This document shows positions 34,040-44,401 of a stretch of DNA of 64,000 nt, one piece after another; the stretch's first letter is position 1; the number at the start of each line of letters is the position of its first letter. The stretch comes from Algoriphagus marinus. GTDB lineage: Bacteria; Bacteroidota; Bacteroidia; Cytophagales; Cyclobacteriaceae. The notes beneath the pieces were generated by a model. That model had not been told where the DNA came from, did no database searches, and was given only the letters and a program-made list of their open reading frames with translations. The stretch covers positions 184,176 to 248,175 of the forward strand of contig NZ_MSPQ01000010.1 in assembly GCF_001936475.1 (NCBI RefSeq). Direction: 5' to 3'. Both the position numbers and the translations under genes were made by a program.

Positions 34040-35452
34040 CTAGCTGAGAATCCCTTTGACTATATGACCTTCCACATCGGTCAGTCTAAATCTTCTTCCT
34101 TGGAATTTGTATGTCAATCGCTCGTGATCCAGTCCCATGAGATGAAGTAAAGTTGCATTAAGATCATGCACATGAACTGGGTTTTCGACTACATGGTATC
34201 CAAAGTCATCTGTCCGTCCATAGGTCATTCCTTTCTTTACTCCAGCCCCTGCAAGAAGCATGGTATAGGCATCCGGATGATGATCTCTTCCAAAGTTATC
34301 CTTGGTCAACTGCCCTTGAGAAAAGCAAGTTCGCCCGAATTCACCACCCCAAACCACCAGGGTGTCTTCCAAAAGTCCACGCTGCTTCAAGTCCATGATC
34401 AATGCTGCACTAGCCTGATCCACTTCTTTGGCTCTTTTTCCAATATTTTTAGGAAGGTCACTGTGATGATCCCAGCCACCATGATAAACTTGGATGAATT
34501 TCACCCCGCGCTCAGCAAGTCTACGGGCCAAAAGGCAGTTACTGGCAAAAGTCCCAGGCTTTTTACTGTCCTCCCCGTATTGTTCATAGATGTAATCAGG
34601 TTCGCCCTTGGTATCCACAACCTCAGGAACTGACGTTTGCATTCGGAAAGCCATCTCGTATTGTGCCATTTTGGCTTTGATCGAAGGATCTTCCCAGAAA
34701 TCAAAAGCCCCTTCTTGCATTTTTTTCAAATAATCAAGCTGCTCTCTCCGTGCTGCTTCAGTAACACCTGGAGGGTTGGTCAAGAATAAAACAGGGTCTT
34801 TACCTCCACGAAAACGAACACCCTGATGCTCTGCAGGTAAAAAAGCACTGGAATACAAACCTGAAAATCCTCCTTCAAGCCCTTCAGTTTTCAATACAAT
34901 AAATGCAGGCAGGTTTTCATTGTCCGAACCCAAGCCATAGCTTATCCAGGATCCAAAAGATGGTCTTCCCGGTAATTCAGATCCGGTATTTGTGAACATT
35001 TGAGCAGGCTCATGCTGTACAGATGCTGTATGCATGGATTGGATTTTGCATAGCTCATCGGTGATTTTAGACATGTTTGGCATCAAATCACTCATCCACA
35101 TTCCACTATTCCCATGCTGCTTGAAATCCCAACGCGTACCCACCATCGGCAAGGAGTTTTGTGCGGCTACTGTGCCAGTCACCCGATCCCCCAAAACACT
35201 CGAAGGCAAATCTTGACCATCTCTTTTAATCAACTGAGGTTTGTAATCAAAAAGATCCAATTGCGATGGTGCTCCTGCCATGTATAGGTAGATTATTCGC
35301 TTGGCTTTTGGAACAAAGTGAGGACCATTGGTGGCCGCAAAAAGTGAAGAAGGATTCAGCAAAGAGGCTAGCGAAACCGCACCGATTCCCAAGGAAGTTT
35401 TGGTTAAAAATTCTCTCCTAGTCACTGGAGTATGTATATGATTATGTCCCAT
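34040..35452 (-). CDS. DUF1501 sulfatase-like protein with Tat signal
   Basis: 470 residues. The N-terminus PVTRREFLTKTSLGIGAVSLA is a twin-arginine signal, so the protein is exported folded. The DUF1501 body has RIIYLYMAGAPSQLDLFDYKP, a FQVYHGGWDHHSDL segment and LVVWGGEFGRTCFSQ followed by GRDHHPDAYTMLLAGAGVKKG, the metal-binding residues of the alkaline-phosphatase-like fold. It starts 2 bases after the stop codon of the DUF1549/1553 gene and is coupled with it. The pair is a hallmark of planctomycetes and some Bacteroidota; the substrate is unknown. Confidence 0.93.
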   Translation of the reverse strand: MGHNHIHTPVTRREFLTKTSLGIGAVSLASLLNPSSLFAATNGPHFVPKAKRIIYLYMAGAPSQLDLFDYKPQLIKRDGQDLPSSVLGDRVTGTVAAQNSLPMVGTRWDFKQHGNSGMWMSDLMPNMSKITDELCKIQSMHTASVQHEPAQMFTNTGSELPGRPSFGSWISYGLGSDNENLPAFIVLKTEGLEGGFSGLYSSAFLPAEHQGVRFRGGKDPVLFLTNPPGVTEAARREQLDYLKKMQEGAFDFWEDPSIKAKMAQYEMAFRMQTSVPEVVDTKGEPDYIYEQYGEDSKKPGTFASNCLLARRLAERGVKFIQVYHGGWDHHSDLPKNIGKRAKEVDQASAALIMDLKQRGLLEDTLVVWGGEFGRTCFSQGQLTKDNFGRDHHPDAYTMLLAGAGVKKGMTYGRTDDFGYHVVENPVHVHDLNATLLHLMGLDHERLTYKFQGRRFRLTDVEGHIVKGILS

Positions 35453-35454
35453 AA

Positions 35455-38400
35455 TTACCTTTTCATGTAGGTTTCATCAAAATTTAAAATTGAATTTGCA
35501 ACGACTGTCATTGCGGCAGTTTGAGCTTTGTCGAGCCTATTATCCCGAGGCAGTTCGCCTACAGCCAATAAGGAATCTGCCAATGATGGATTTTCTTGGA
35601 AATGCTTGAATGCACTTTGATAATGTTCTTTTAGAGTTGCCAACAAAGCTGGTGTGGGAGTCACACCGGTAGACAATCGAAAGCTCATGGTTAACTGCTC
35701 ATCAAGAGTCACTTTTTCTCGAATCACTCGCTCAGACATCGATCTGGATGCTTCCACAAATTGCGGATCATTTAAAAGATTTAGTGCCTGAAGTGGTGTA
35801 TTAGTGTTCACTCTTCTAGTGATACAGATCTCCCGGTTTCCAGCATCAAATGTGATCATGTAAGGAGCTGGAGAAAATCTCCTTGCAAAGGTGTACATAC
35901 TTCTTCTGTGCAAATTCGCAACCGAGTCCTGCTTGTATTTATGAAGTTTGTATGAGAAATCACCCAATTCTTCCCAAAGCCCTTCCGGTTGGTAAGGTTT
36001 CACACTCGGTCCGCCAACTTTTTTATCCAAAATCCCACTCGAGGCTAAGGCATTATCCCGGATAAATTCTGCCGGCAATCTGTAGCTGCTGGATCTGGAA
36101 TAAAACTTATTATCCGGGTCTGCTTCATATTTTTCAGCATTGGCAAAAGAAGACTGCTGGTAGGTCGCTGACATGACCATCAGTTTGAGCATTTTTTTCA
36201 AATCCCAATTGCTCTCCATAAATTCTGCCGCCAGCCAATCCAATAACTCCGGGTGGGTAGGCAAGTCACCTTGAATCCCAAAATCACCGGAACTCTTGAC
36301 GATTCCAGTTCCAAAAATCATCTGCCAATAGCGATTGATCAAAACTCTCGATGGCAAAGGATTCTCTTCATTCACCAACCACTTGGCTAGGCCTAGCCTA
36401 TTTTTGGGGTAATCTTTAGGATACGGTAAAATATTCTCAGGAGTACTAGTTTCCACTTCCTCTGCATATTGATTATAAAGCCCCCTGCTTAATAGATATG
36501 TGGGTCGAGGTTCAGCCATATCCTCCATGACCATCACTTCCCGGATACTCCCCATCAATGTTGTTCTTGCTTTTCTGAGAGATCTTAGCTCATTTCGAAG
36601 GGCAATCGCTTTCTTATCATTCTCATTGAAAAATTGATTGATTGCTGGTTTAGAAATTGTGCTCGGATCGGCATCACCCAATTTCGCCATTTCAAGAGAG
36701 GATAATTCCCGATCATATAGCTTCACCTCATCGATTAAACCCTTATAAATTCCGGGGTCTGAGGTAAATAAGCGATAGCTTTTCCCTAGTCGCAGTGGAA
36801 GTGTGTCCAGCTTAGCTGTGTACTCATGAATTGGAAGAATACTTCTCGTTAATTTATCATTTAAGGATTTTACTTTTTGGTTTTTACCATTGATAAAAAG
36901 TGAAACCCCACTCGCTTTGCCACTTCCGTCATAACTGAAGCCCAATTGCGTCCAAGTATCAAAAGGCACACTATCCTCAGTCACTACTTCCAAATAATCA
37001 TCCGGAAGTCTATGGATTAATCTCAAGGAAACATGGTTGGAGGAATCAAGAATCATTTCCCATCCTCGATAAAAGCCTAAGAAATTATTACTGTTTCCTA
37101 TGATATTTTTCAGATGATTGATCTCTTCCTTTTTGGGATTTACCCAGACACTGGCACTAAAAGGATCATATTGATCATAAAACCCATTATCATTTAGACT
37201 TACATAATCGTAATCATCATCGAATGCAAGAGCTTTTCCCTTTTTACCGGCCACTAATTCTACTCCAAGGGTTGCTTCTGATTTTTTGTTTTTATCCAAG
37301 ATTAGGATCTCCTCGGTCTCTATTTTTTTCTTTTCAACCATTTTCAGGGAATCAATCTTTGCCTTCTCTTTAGGAGATTTCTTCTTGTATTCTTCAGCCT
37401 CTTCATCGGCAAAAGGATTCTCCTTTTTCTTTACACGCTTTATTTTTTCAAACGACTCAAAAGAAAAGGAACCAACCTCATTTTCAATTTTTGATAGTTC
37501 GCCAATTTCCGCTACATAATTTTTGATTTCAGCAGCTTGGATTTTGGTTAATTCTTTCTCCGTTTCAGAAATCAGAAGATCTAGCGAATCAATTCTAACC
37601 TTATCTTTTCCTTCAAAAAGAAGCACAGTGGGAGCCCGATTCAAATCCGTAGGACCTAACCCATATTCATCGATACTATTAAAGAAAGCAGATAATTGGA
37701 AAAAATTCTTTTGACTAATCGGATCAAATTTATGATCATGACAACGAGCACATCCAATGGTCAAACCGAGAAAAGCCGTCCCAGTAGTAGCCGTCCGCTC
37801 TGCGACATACTCTACACGATATTCCTCTGAAATCGAACCCGCAGAGGCTTCCATCGGATTTAGTCTGTAAAATGCAGTGGCCAGCTTATCTTCAGTGCTA
37901 GCCTTTGGAAGCAAATCCCCTGCAACCTGTTTGGTGATGAAATCGCTGTAAGGCATATTATCTTTAAAAGCCTGAATCACCCAATCTCGATAAGGCCACA
38001 TTTCCCGATAACCATCGAATGACACCCCGTGTGAATCTGCATAGCGAGCCACATCCAGCCATTCCATCGTCAGTCTTTCTGCATTTTCTTGGGAAGAAAG
38101 TAACCTGTCCACTACCTTTTCGTAAGCCTTTGGAGACTTATCTGCCAAGAAATTATCCATTTCTTGAATGGTTGGAGGAAGCCCTGTCAAATCCAGCGTA
38201 ACTCTTCTTAAAAGCCTTTCCTTATCTGCAACTGGATTGGGTTCAAGATTCTGTCGGATTAGCTCAGTTTGGATAAAATTATCAATAGGATTATTTCTTA
38301 CCCATTGCTTATCTACTTCAGGCACCTCAGACTTTATTACTTTCATGAAAGACCAATGGGGCTTCCATTTAGATCCTTGCTCGATCCACTTCACGATGGT

Positions 38401-38796
38401 GGCAATTTCATTTGCACTGAGTGTCATATTTGACTCAGGCGGAGGCATCAGGAGTTCGGCATCCTCACTGATCATTCGATGATACACCTCACTCTTATTT
38501 ACATTCCCTTTTACAAAAGCAAAATTTCCAGATGCTAGTTTTGCAAAAGCTTCCTCCTCACTATCAAGTCTCAACCCGGCTTTTCGCGATCCCTCGTCAG
38601 GACCATGGCAAGCATAGCATCTATCCGCCAAAATTGGTTTGACATGAAAATTATAATCTACCTCATTAGGTAAAAGCTCATAAGCCTCAGCTACCGGGTC
38701 TGGAAGGGACGGTTTGCACCCAAAAAAGAAAGTTCCGAAAAGTGCGAATGGTAAATAAAAACGACAGAATTGTATCAAAAGCGACTTGAACATCAT
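35455..38796 (-). CDS. PSCyt1/DUF1549/LamG/DUF1553 lipoprotein
   Basis: 1113 residues from ATG 38796 (double Met, lipoprotein signal ending FFFGC, Cys27). Domains in order: cytochrome c haem motif CYACH at 60-64 with PDEGSRKAGLRLD (PSCyt1); DUF1549 (about 130-340, with TGLPPTIQEMDNFL and ERLTMEWLDVARYADSHG); a charged spacer rich in Lys/Glu (about 440-480); a LamG-like concanavalin fold (about 490-680, KALAFDDDYDYVSLND); and C-terminal DUF1553 (about 770-1110, NPLPSRVLINRYWQMIFGTGIV). The function is unknown; an exported redox enzyme or polysaccharide-associated protein has been proposed for such families. It is coupled with the DUF1501 gene. Confidence 0.9.
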   Translation of the reverse strand: MMFKSLLIQFCRFYLPFALFGTFFFGCKPSLPDPVAEAYELLPNEVDYNFHVKPILADRCYACHGPDEGSRKAGLRLDSEEEAFAKLASGNFAFVKGNVNKSEVYHRMISEDAELLMPPPESNMTLSANEIATIVKWIEQGSKWKPHWSFMKVIKSEVPEVDKQWVRNNPIDNFIQTELIRQNLEPNPVADKERLLRRVTLDLTGLPPTIQEMDNFLADKSPKAYEKVVDRLLSSQENAERLTMEWLDVARYADSHGVSFDGYREMWPYRDWVIQAFKDNMPYSDFITKQVAGDLLPKASTEDKLATAFYRLNPMEASAGSISEEYRVEYVAERTATTGTAFLGLTIGCARCHDHKFDPISQKNFFQLSAFFNSIDEYGLGPTDLNRAPTVLLFEGKDKVRIDSLDLLISETEKELTKIQAAEIKNYVAEIGELSKIENEVGSFSFESFEKIKRVKKKENPFADEEAEEYKKKSPKEKAKIDSLKMVEKKKIETEEILILDKNKKSEATLGVELVAGKKGKALAFDDDYDYVSLNDNGFYDQYDPFSASVWVNPKKEEINHLKNIIGNSNNFLGFYRGWEMILDSSNHVSLRLIHRLPDDYLEVVTEDSVPFDTWTQLGFSYDGSGKASGVSLFINGKNQKVKSLNDKLTRSILPIHEYTAKLDTLPLRLGKSYRLFTSDPGIYKGLIDEVKLYDRELSSLEMAKLGDADPSTISKPAINQFFNENDKKAIALRNELRSLRKARTTLMGSIREVMVMEDMAEPRPTYLLSRGLYNQYAEEVETSTPENILPYPKDYPKNRLGLAKWLVNEENPLPSRVLINRYWQMIFGTGIVKSSGDFGIQGDLPTHPELLDWLAAEFMESNWDLKKMLKLMVMSATYQQSSFANAEKYEADPDNKFYSRSSSYRLPAEFIRDNALASSGILDKKVGGPSVKPYQPEGLWEELGDFSYKLHKYKQDSVANLHRRSMYTFARRFSPAPYMITFDAGNREICITRRVNTNTPLQALNLLNDPQFVEASRSMSERVIREKVTLDEQLTMSFRLSTGVTPTPALLATLKEHYQSAFKHFQENPSLADSLLAVGELPRDNRLDKAQTAAMTVVANSILNFDETYMKR

Positions 38797-38964
38797 ATGA
38801 AATTGAAAAAAAATATGACTCAATATACGGAATGAAATTGTATTATTCTTTGAAAATGAAATTGAAAAAGCAATGGACCCTTTGCTGGTTTTCAGGGTAT
38901 TGTGCTATTAAAATTTTTAAACCTTAAAAAATGGTGAATTTTCACAGGGCTTAAAGGGACAAAA

Positions 38965-38996
38965 AAAGCCCCTTGCTTTAGCGAACAAGGGGCTTT
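38965..38996 (-). terminator. Terminator of the dipeptidase gene
   Basis: Perfect 11-bp arms AAAGCCCCTTG / CAAGGGGCTTT; on the minus strand followed by TTTT. It lies 20 bases after the stop codon of the gene at 39017. Confidence 0.85.
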
Positions 38997-39016
38997 AGAT
39001 AAAATCCAATCCTTAA

Positions 39017-40270
39017 TTATTTTTGTGAAGCAGCATAATCCTCCACAGCCTTCCAGACTCTGAAAACATTTTTGTAGCAAATCTTTTCAATATCTTCTTT
39101 GGAATAACCTCGCTTTAATAATTCTGCGATTAGGTTAGGATACATCGAAACATCCTTCAATCCAGTGGGTAAGGAATCTCCTACTCCATCGAAATCTGAA
39201 CCCAACCCCACATAATCAACTCCAACCAAATTTTTAACATGGTCGATATGATCTGCCACACGCTGAACTGTTGGAAAAGGATTATTCGCAGCTGCATATT
39301 CTTCCGCATATACCTGAAAAGCTGAATCTGTTCGACTAAGATTATTCTCGGCCATGTAATTAACCAAGTGCTCTCTTACTTTTCCTGACCCAGCGGCATA
39401 AGCTGAGTCAATAAATGTCCCTCCAAAATTGATCATCATGACGCCGCCATTTTGGGCCATTCCCTGAATCAACTCATCACTCATATTCCGCTCAAAACCC
39501 GGAGTGAATTTCCGAACTGATGAGTGGGAAGCAATGATCGGTGCTTTTGTAATTGTAAGGGCATCTCTAAACGTATTATCCGAGACGTGCGATAAATCCA
39601 CCATGATCCCAACTCGGTTCATTTCTTTGACTACTTGCTCGCCATATTCACTTAGTCCACCATGAGTTCCGGTAGTGTCGTAGCTAGCATCTCCTATTAA
39701 ATTATCCTTTCCATGGGTCAAAGTCACATATCGAATTCCTCGACTATGGAAGTATGCCACATTTGCCAAATCATCCTCCAAACCGGCACCATTTTCCATA
39801 CCCATAGGTAGAGAGATTATTCCTTTGGCAAAATTTGCTTCGATATCGGCTGGGCTATAAGCCATGGCAAACTTATCGGGATAAGCATTTGCGATCCGCT
39901 CCGTCATTAAGATCAAGGAATCTGCTAAAGCTTTGGATGCTCCGGGAATCTGCTGATTGCCTGCGGGAATGTAAATAGACATAAAAGGCGCATCCAATCC
40001 ACCTTCTTTGGTACGGGGATAATCAAAATTCCCCCCGTCTGTTCGGACAGAAACATCTAAAATCTCACGCTGAAGAGTGAATCCTCCGACTTTCATTCGA
40101 TAAGGCAGATCGACATGTCCGTCAACCATAATGGTACTTCGAGCAATTTCTGTCGCAGCTTCTAAACGCTCCGCATCAGTCATGGTGGTGTAATCGATTG
40201 GCTCAGGTTCGGGAGCCTGGCAGGCAAATCCCAAAGCAGCGATCAGAACTAAAGGCAAATATTTTTTCAT
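39017..40270 (-). CDS. Membrane dipeptidase (peptidase M19) lipoprotein
   Basis: 417 residues. Lipoprotein signal MKKYLPLVLIAALGFAC. The renal dipeptidase fold is marked by the metal motif DGHVDLPYRM near 52-61 (HxD), the bridging Glu in MGMENGAG, LTHGKDN, VDLSHVSDNT and IIASHSSV with the second-site His residues, and GLGSDFDGV near the end. It should split dipeptides, including D-amino-acid ones, in the periplasm. It stands alone, divergent from the esterase gene, and fits with the other exported peptidases of the window. Confidence 0.95.
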   Translation of the reverse strand: MKKYLPLVLIAALGFACQAPEPEPIDYTTMTDAERLEAATEIARSTIMVDGHVDLPYRMKVGGFTLQREILDVSVRTDGGNFDYPRTKEGGLDAPFMSIYIPAGNQQIPGASKALADSLILMTERIANAYPDKFAMAYSPADIEANFAKGIISLPMGMENGAGLEDDLANVAYFHSRGIRYVTLTHGKDNLIGDASYDTTGTHGGLSEYGEQVVKEMNRVGIMVDLSHVSDNTFRDALTITKAPIIASHSSVRKFTPGFERNMSDELIQGMAQNGGVMMINFGGTFIDSAYAAGSGKVREHLVNYMAENNLSRTDSAFQVYAEEYAAANNPFPTVQRVADHIDHVKNLVGVDYVGLGSDFDGVGDSLPTGLKDVSMYPNLIAELLKRGYSKEDIEKICYKNVFRVWKAVEDYAASQK

Positions 40271-40430
40271 AGCTAGTGGTTTTTAAAAATTTGAAGATAA
40301 AGGCTTTTCTTCTGGAAACTTGGGAAAATCCATAAATGGTCCTTGCACTTTTCAATAGGATCTAATTTCAACTCAATTTCTAAGGATTCAATCATAATTT
40401 GTAAATTCAAGTAAATTAACCAGACACCTT

Positions 40431-42158
40431 ATGAAACAATTTTATTTAATAGCCTCCTTTCTCATTGTGGCTTGGTCCTGTACCTCCAATCAGCCTTATA
40501 ACATCGAAGTCGCAATAGACCCAGCTCTTAGTGAAGGATTATCCGATGGTCGTTTATTACTTATTTTTTCGAAAGACGACAGCACTGAACCACGTTTTGG
40601 AGTATCAGACAATGTGTCCACAGCCCAAGTTTTCGGGATGGATTTCGAGAATTATCAAGCTGGTGATGATCTCATTTTTGATCCGAAAAGCTTTGGCTAT
40701 CCCATCGAATCCATGGACAGTCTTCCGGATGGTGATTATAACGTCCAAGCCTATATTATCAAATATGAGACCTTCAATCGAGCCGACGGACATACAGTAA
40801 AACTTGCCATGGACCAAGGTGAAGGAAGAAAATGGGCCAGGACTCCGGGTAATATTTATAGTACGCCAACAAAAATAAGTCTGAAAAAAGGAGCTAAAAT
40901 CGAGTTTACGATTGATCAAATCATTCCTCCAATTGAAGCGAAAACAGACACCAAATTCATCAAGCATATTAAAATCAAATCGGAATTACTCTCTAAGTTT
41001 TGGGGGCGAGACATGTATTTGGGAGCGCATGTCCTTTTGCCGGAGGGCTTTGAGGAAAACCCAAATCAATACTACCCACTCATGGTTTTTCATGGTCATT
41101 TCCCTGATGATTTTGGAGGGTTCCGAACTATCCCACCGGATCCCGAACTAGGCGAAGATGATTACAGTGCGCGCTTTGGTATCTATGGGTATGCCAAAAT
41201 GCAACAACAGGAAGCATATGATTTTTATCAAAAGTGGATTTCGCCGGATTTCAAGCGATTTATTGCCATCGAGATCCAGCATGCCAATCCTTTTTATGAC
41301 GACAGCTATGCAGTAAACTCAGAAAACCTGGGACCTTATGGAGATGCAATTACCTATGAATAGATTCCTCATATTGAGAAAGAATTTAGAGGTATAGGTG
41401 AGGGCTGGGCTAGATTTCTCTATGGAGGTTCGACCGGAGGCTGGGAGGCTTTAGCAGTTCAGGTAAAATATCCTGATGAATACAATGGCTGTTTTGCTGC
41501 CTGCCCTGATCCTATAGACTTCAGAGCATTCACTTCCGTTGATATCTATAATGATGAGAATGCTTATTACCAAGAGGGTGAATTCCGAAAGACACTTCGC
41601 CCTGGACATCGGAATTATTTAGGACATATCGATGCGATGCTCCAAGATATGAATCATCGAGAGCTTGCTATCGGAGGAAATAAAACTCGCTCAGGGGAAC
41701 AATTTGATATTTGGCAGGCTGTCTATTCACCGGTTGGAGCGGATGGATACCCAAAACCAATCTGGGATAAATACACTGGGGAAATCGACCCTGAAGTAGC
41801 CGCTTATTGGAAGGAAAATTATGATCTTCGCTACATCATGGAGCGAGATTGGGAGACTTTGGGCCCTAAACTGGAAGGCAAAGTTCATATCTATTGTGGC
41901 GATATGGATAATTACTACCTCAACAATGCAGTATATTTGACGGAAGAATTTTTAGAACAAACACAAAACCCTAATTACAACGGCGAAGTTGCTTATGGTG
42001 ATAGAGCAGAACATTGCTGGAATGGCGATCCAACTTTACCAAATTACATCACCCGGCTTAGATACAACACCATGTATTTGGACAAAATAGAAGATCGATT
42101 AAACGAAACAGCACCAAACAATTTCAACCAACAGAATTGGACCTTAACCAAAAATTAA
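40431..42158 (+). pseudogene. Esterase-family alpha/beta hydrolase interrupted by one in-frame TAG
   Basis: One continuous frame of 575 codons is broken only by TAG at 41361-41363 (codon 311). Before it, residues 1-310 have a lipoprotein-like signal (LIVAWSC) and an N-terminal beta domain, then the start of the hydrolase fold (YYPLMVFHGHFPDDFGGF). After it, the same frame goes on IPHIEKEFRGIGEGWARFLY, the nucleophile motif GGSTGG (Ser at codon 334), HIYCGDMDNYYLN and AEHCWNGD with the probable Asp and His. The 5' half lacks the nucleophile, and an internal restart at 41637 would lack it too. TAG serves as a normal stop elsewhere here. A recent null mutation or a sequencing error is likely; TTG to TAG is one of several single-base routes. 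Confidence 0.85.
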
Positions 42159-42159
42159 A

Positions 42160-43044
42160 ATGATCAAAACAACTTTAAAATTCGGCTTAATTGCATTATC
42201 AGCGGGCTTTCTAGCATCATGCGGGCCCCAGAAAACAGAGGAAGTAACTGAAGACCTATCAATTGTAGAGGATGTAAAAACTCCTACTTTAACACTTCTT
42301 TGGGAAACAGCAGAAACCTTAACAACCAATGAATCGGTTCTTTTTGATGCGGCTACTGGTACAATTTATGTCGCAAATATCGAAGGTGATCCTGTGGGGA
42401 AAGATGGAAAAGGATCGATTTCCATCATTGGTAAAGATGGCAGCATCGTAAATCAAAATTGGATTACGGGATTGAATGCACCAAAAGGTATGGGAATTGC
42501 AAACGGAAAGCTTTACGTAACAGATATTGACGAGCTTGTAGAGATCGACATCGCTACTGCAAAAATCACCAACAAGTACAAGGTGGAGGGCGCTCAGTTT
42601 CTCAATGATACCGATACTTATGATGGTAAGGTTTACTTCACAGATATGAATACAGGTAAAGTTCACATGCTCGATGCTGGTGTAGTTTCCACCATTTCTG
42701 AGGGAAATGAATCGATCAACGGTATTGCAGTCGCAAGTGATGGGACAATCTATGGCCTTGATGCATCTGGATTGAAGATGTGGAATGCTGATGGAACTAC
42801 AACTATCTTGAATAGCGCAGTAACTGGTGGCGATGGGTTAGTTATCTTAGGTGAAGGTAATTTTGTAGCATCAAGATGGCAAGGAGAGATTTGGTTTGCT
42901 ACAGCAGAAGGTGAAACCTTGATGCTTGACACAAAAGCAGCCGAATCAAATACTGCGGACATAGGATACAATGCTGCTGACCAAGTGGTTTATGTTCCGA
43001 CTTTCTTCAAAAACAAAGTTGCTGCTTACAAGTTAGACTACTAA
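42160..43044 (+). CDS. SMP-30/NHL-like beta-propeller lipoprotein
   Basis: 294 residues with lipoprotein signal MIKTTLKFGLIALSAGFLASC. Six strands-of-four blades follow the SMP-30/gluconolactonase pattern: VLFDAATGTIYVANI, NAPKGMGIANGKLYVTDI, FLNDTDTYDGKVYFTDM, INGIAVASDGTIYGLDA, GDGLVILGEGNFVASRW, DIGYNAADQVVYVPTF. True SMP-30 enzymes bind a metal with Glu/Asn/Asp residues; some are present (NDTDTYD) but activity is unproven. It starts one base after the end of the esterase frame, so it was co-translated with it and could suffer polarity from the TAG. Confidence 0.82.
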   Translation: MIKTTLKFGLIALSAGFLASCGPQKTEEVTEDLSIVEDVKTPTLTLLWETAETLTTNESVLFDAATGTIYVANIEGDPVGKDGKGSISIIGKDGSIVNQNWITGLNAPKGMGIANGKLYVTDIDELVEIDIATAKITNKYKVEGAQFLNDTDTYDGKVYFTDMNTGKVHMLDAGVVSTISEGNESINGIAVASDGTIYGLDASGLKMWNADGTTTILNSAVTGGDGLVILGEGNFVASRWQGEIWFATAEGETLMLDTKAAESNTADIGYNAADQVVYVPTFFKNKVAAYKLDY

Positions 43045-43053
43045 ACCTCTCTT

Positions 43054-43100
43054 AAATCTTCATAAGCTCCCATATTATAATTGAAGGTTTATGAAGATTT
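43054..43100 (+). terminator. Possible terminator after the propeller lipoprotein
   Basis: Perfect 12-bp arms AAATCTTCATAA / TTATGAAGATTT around a 23-nt loop, then TTCC. It has no strong T-run, so this is tentative. Confidence 0.4.
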
Positions 43101-43311
43101 TCCATTTGAGTTTTCAAAGAAAAGAATCAAACCATTTTATATTTTAAAGTCAGCAATTGAATTTATCTTGAATGGTGACCGTTCATATTATTAGAAGGTG
43201 GAAAATAGATTTTTTGAAAAATAGAAATAGATTTTTGTGACTATCTTTATTCTGTCTAAAAGGAAATTATAATTATTAAAATTCCTGAAAGGATTCTAAA
43301 ACTATTGAATT

Positions 43312-44307
43312 ATGGCAAAGCCGATAAATTACGAATTAGAAAAAAATATCGAAGTAATCTCCCAACTCGACGGAATCGTCGGTGAGGCAGTGGATAATAT
43401 TTTGGTTGATCCAGACAAATGCTGGCAGCCATCTGACTTCCTTCCAAACTTTGGCGATCCGGAAGTTTTCGAAGAAATCAAATTGCTTAAAAAACGCGCA
43501 GAAGGAATTCCCGACACTGTATTGACTTCGCTAGTTGGAAATATGATCACTGAGGAGGCACTGCCTTCTTACCAGACTTATTTCAATATGCTGGAAGGGA
43601 TCAATGAAGAAAAAAGTCTCTTCTCTAATTCAGGATGGGTAAGATGGTCCAAAGCATGGACTGCAGAGGAAAACCGTCATGGTGATCTTTTGAATAAATA
43701 CCTCTATATGACCGGAAGAGTAGATATGAAACAGGTCGAACAAACCATTCATAGACTACTTTATAACGGATTTGATCCTAATACTGATGGGGATCCTTAT
43801 CAGGCAATGATTTATACTTCTTTCCAAGAGCGAGCTACAAAAATCTCTCACGTGAATACAGGGAAACTTGCTGACAAGGCCGGTGACCCTGTCCTTTCAA
43901 AAATCTGTAAGACGATTGCAGGTGATGAGGCTAGACATGAGAAGGCTTATAAGTCCTTTATGTCAAAAATATTTGAGATTGATCCAAACGGTGCGATTCA
44001 TGCTTTTGAGCAGATGATGCGAAAGCAAATTGCTATGCCTGCGATCATGATGGGTGTTGGAGGAAGCAACCCTTCGCTTTTCGCTCAATTCTCTGCAATT
44101 ACTCAAAAGGTGGGAATCTACACTGGTTGGGATTATGCAAGAATTATCGAACACTTGGTTGATTTATGGAAAATTGAAGCAATCACAGGCTTAAACGATG
44201 TGGCTGCCAAAGCACAGGAATATCTTGCAAACCTTTCTGATCGATATATGCGATTAGCTGATCGAATGAAAGCTCCAGACGAGGTACAACTTGCTTGGTT
44301 GAAATAA
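43312..44307 (+). CDS. Acyl-ACP desaturase (soluble diiron)
   Basis: 331 residues. The diiron ligands are E82, E120, H123 (EENRHG), E173, E206 and H209 (DEARHE). Their spacing (38, 3, 50, 33, 3) equals that of castor stearoyl-ACP desaturase. The enzyme should put a double bond into acyl chains carried on ACP, in the cytoplasm, using O2 and ferredoxin. It stands alone with a good terminator. A TATCTTTA near 43240 could be its -7 box, but this is weak. Confidence 0.95.
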   Translation: MAKPINYELEKNIEVISQLDGIVGEAVDNILVDPDKCWQPSDFLPNFGDPEVFEEIKLLKKRAEGIPDTVLTSLVGNMITEEALPSYQTYFNMLEGINEEKSLFSNSGWVRWSKAWTAEENRHGDLLNKYLYMTGRVDMKQVEQTIHRLLYNGFDPNTDGDPYQAMIYTSFQERATKISHVNTGKLADKAGDPVLSKICKTIAGDEARHEKAYKSFMSKIFEIDPNGAIHAFEQMMRKQIAMPAIMMGVGGSNPSLFAQFSAITQKVGIYTGWDYARIIEHLVDLWKIEAITGLNDVAAKAQEYLANLSDRYMRLADRMKAPDEVQLAWLK

Positions 44308-44323
44308 GAAAACCAAAATCAAC

Positions 44324-44358
44324 AAAAAGTCCTTTCCGCATGACGAGAAGGACTTTTT
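44324..44358 (+). terminator. Terminator of the desaturase gene
   Basis: Arms AAAAAGTCCTT / AAGGACTTTTT separated by a 13-nt loop and followed by further T's, 16 bases after the stop codon. Confidence 0.85.
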
Positions 44359-44401
44359 TTATTTTAGTCACATTCTAAGTACTTTACTAAAAAACTTCCT
44401 G

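Noticed and set aside
41361..41363. TAG read as an amino acid (recoding)
   Set aside because: TAG ends several intact genes here and no pyrrolysine or suppressor genes are visible.
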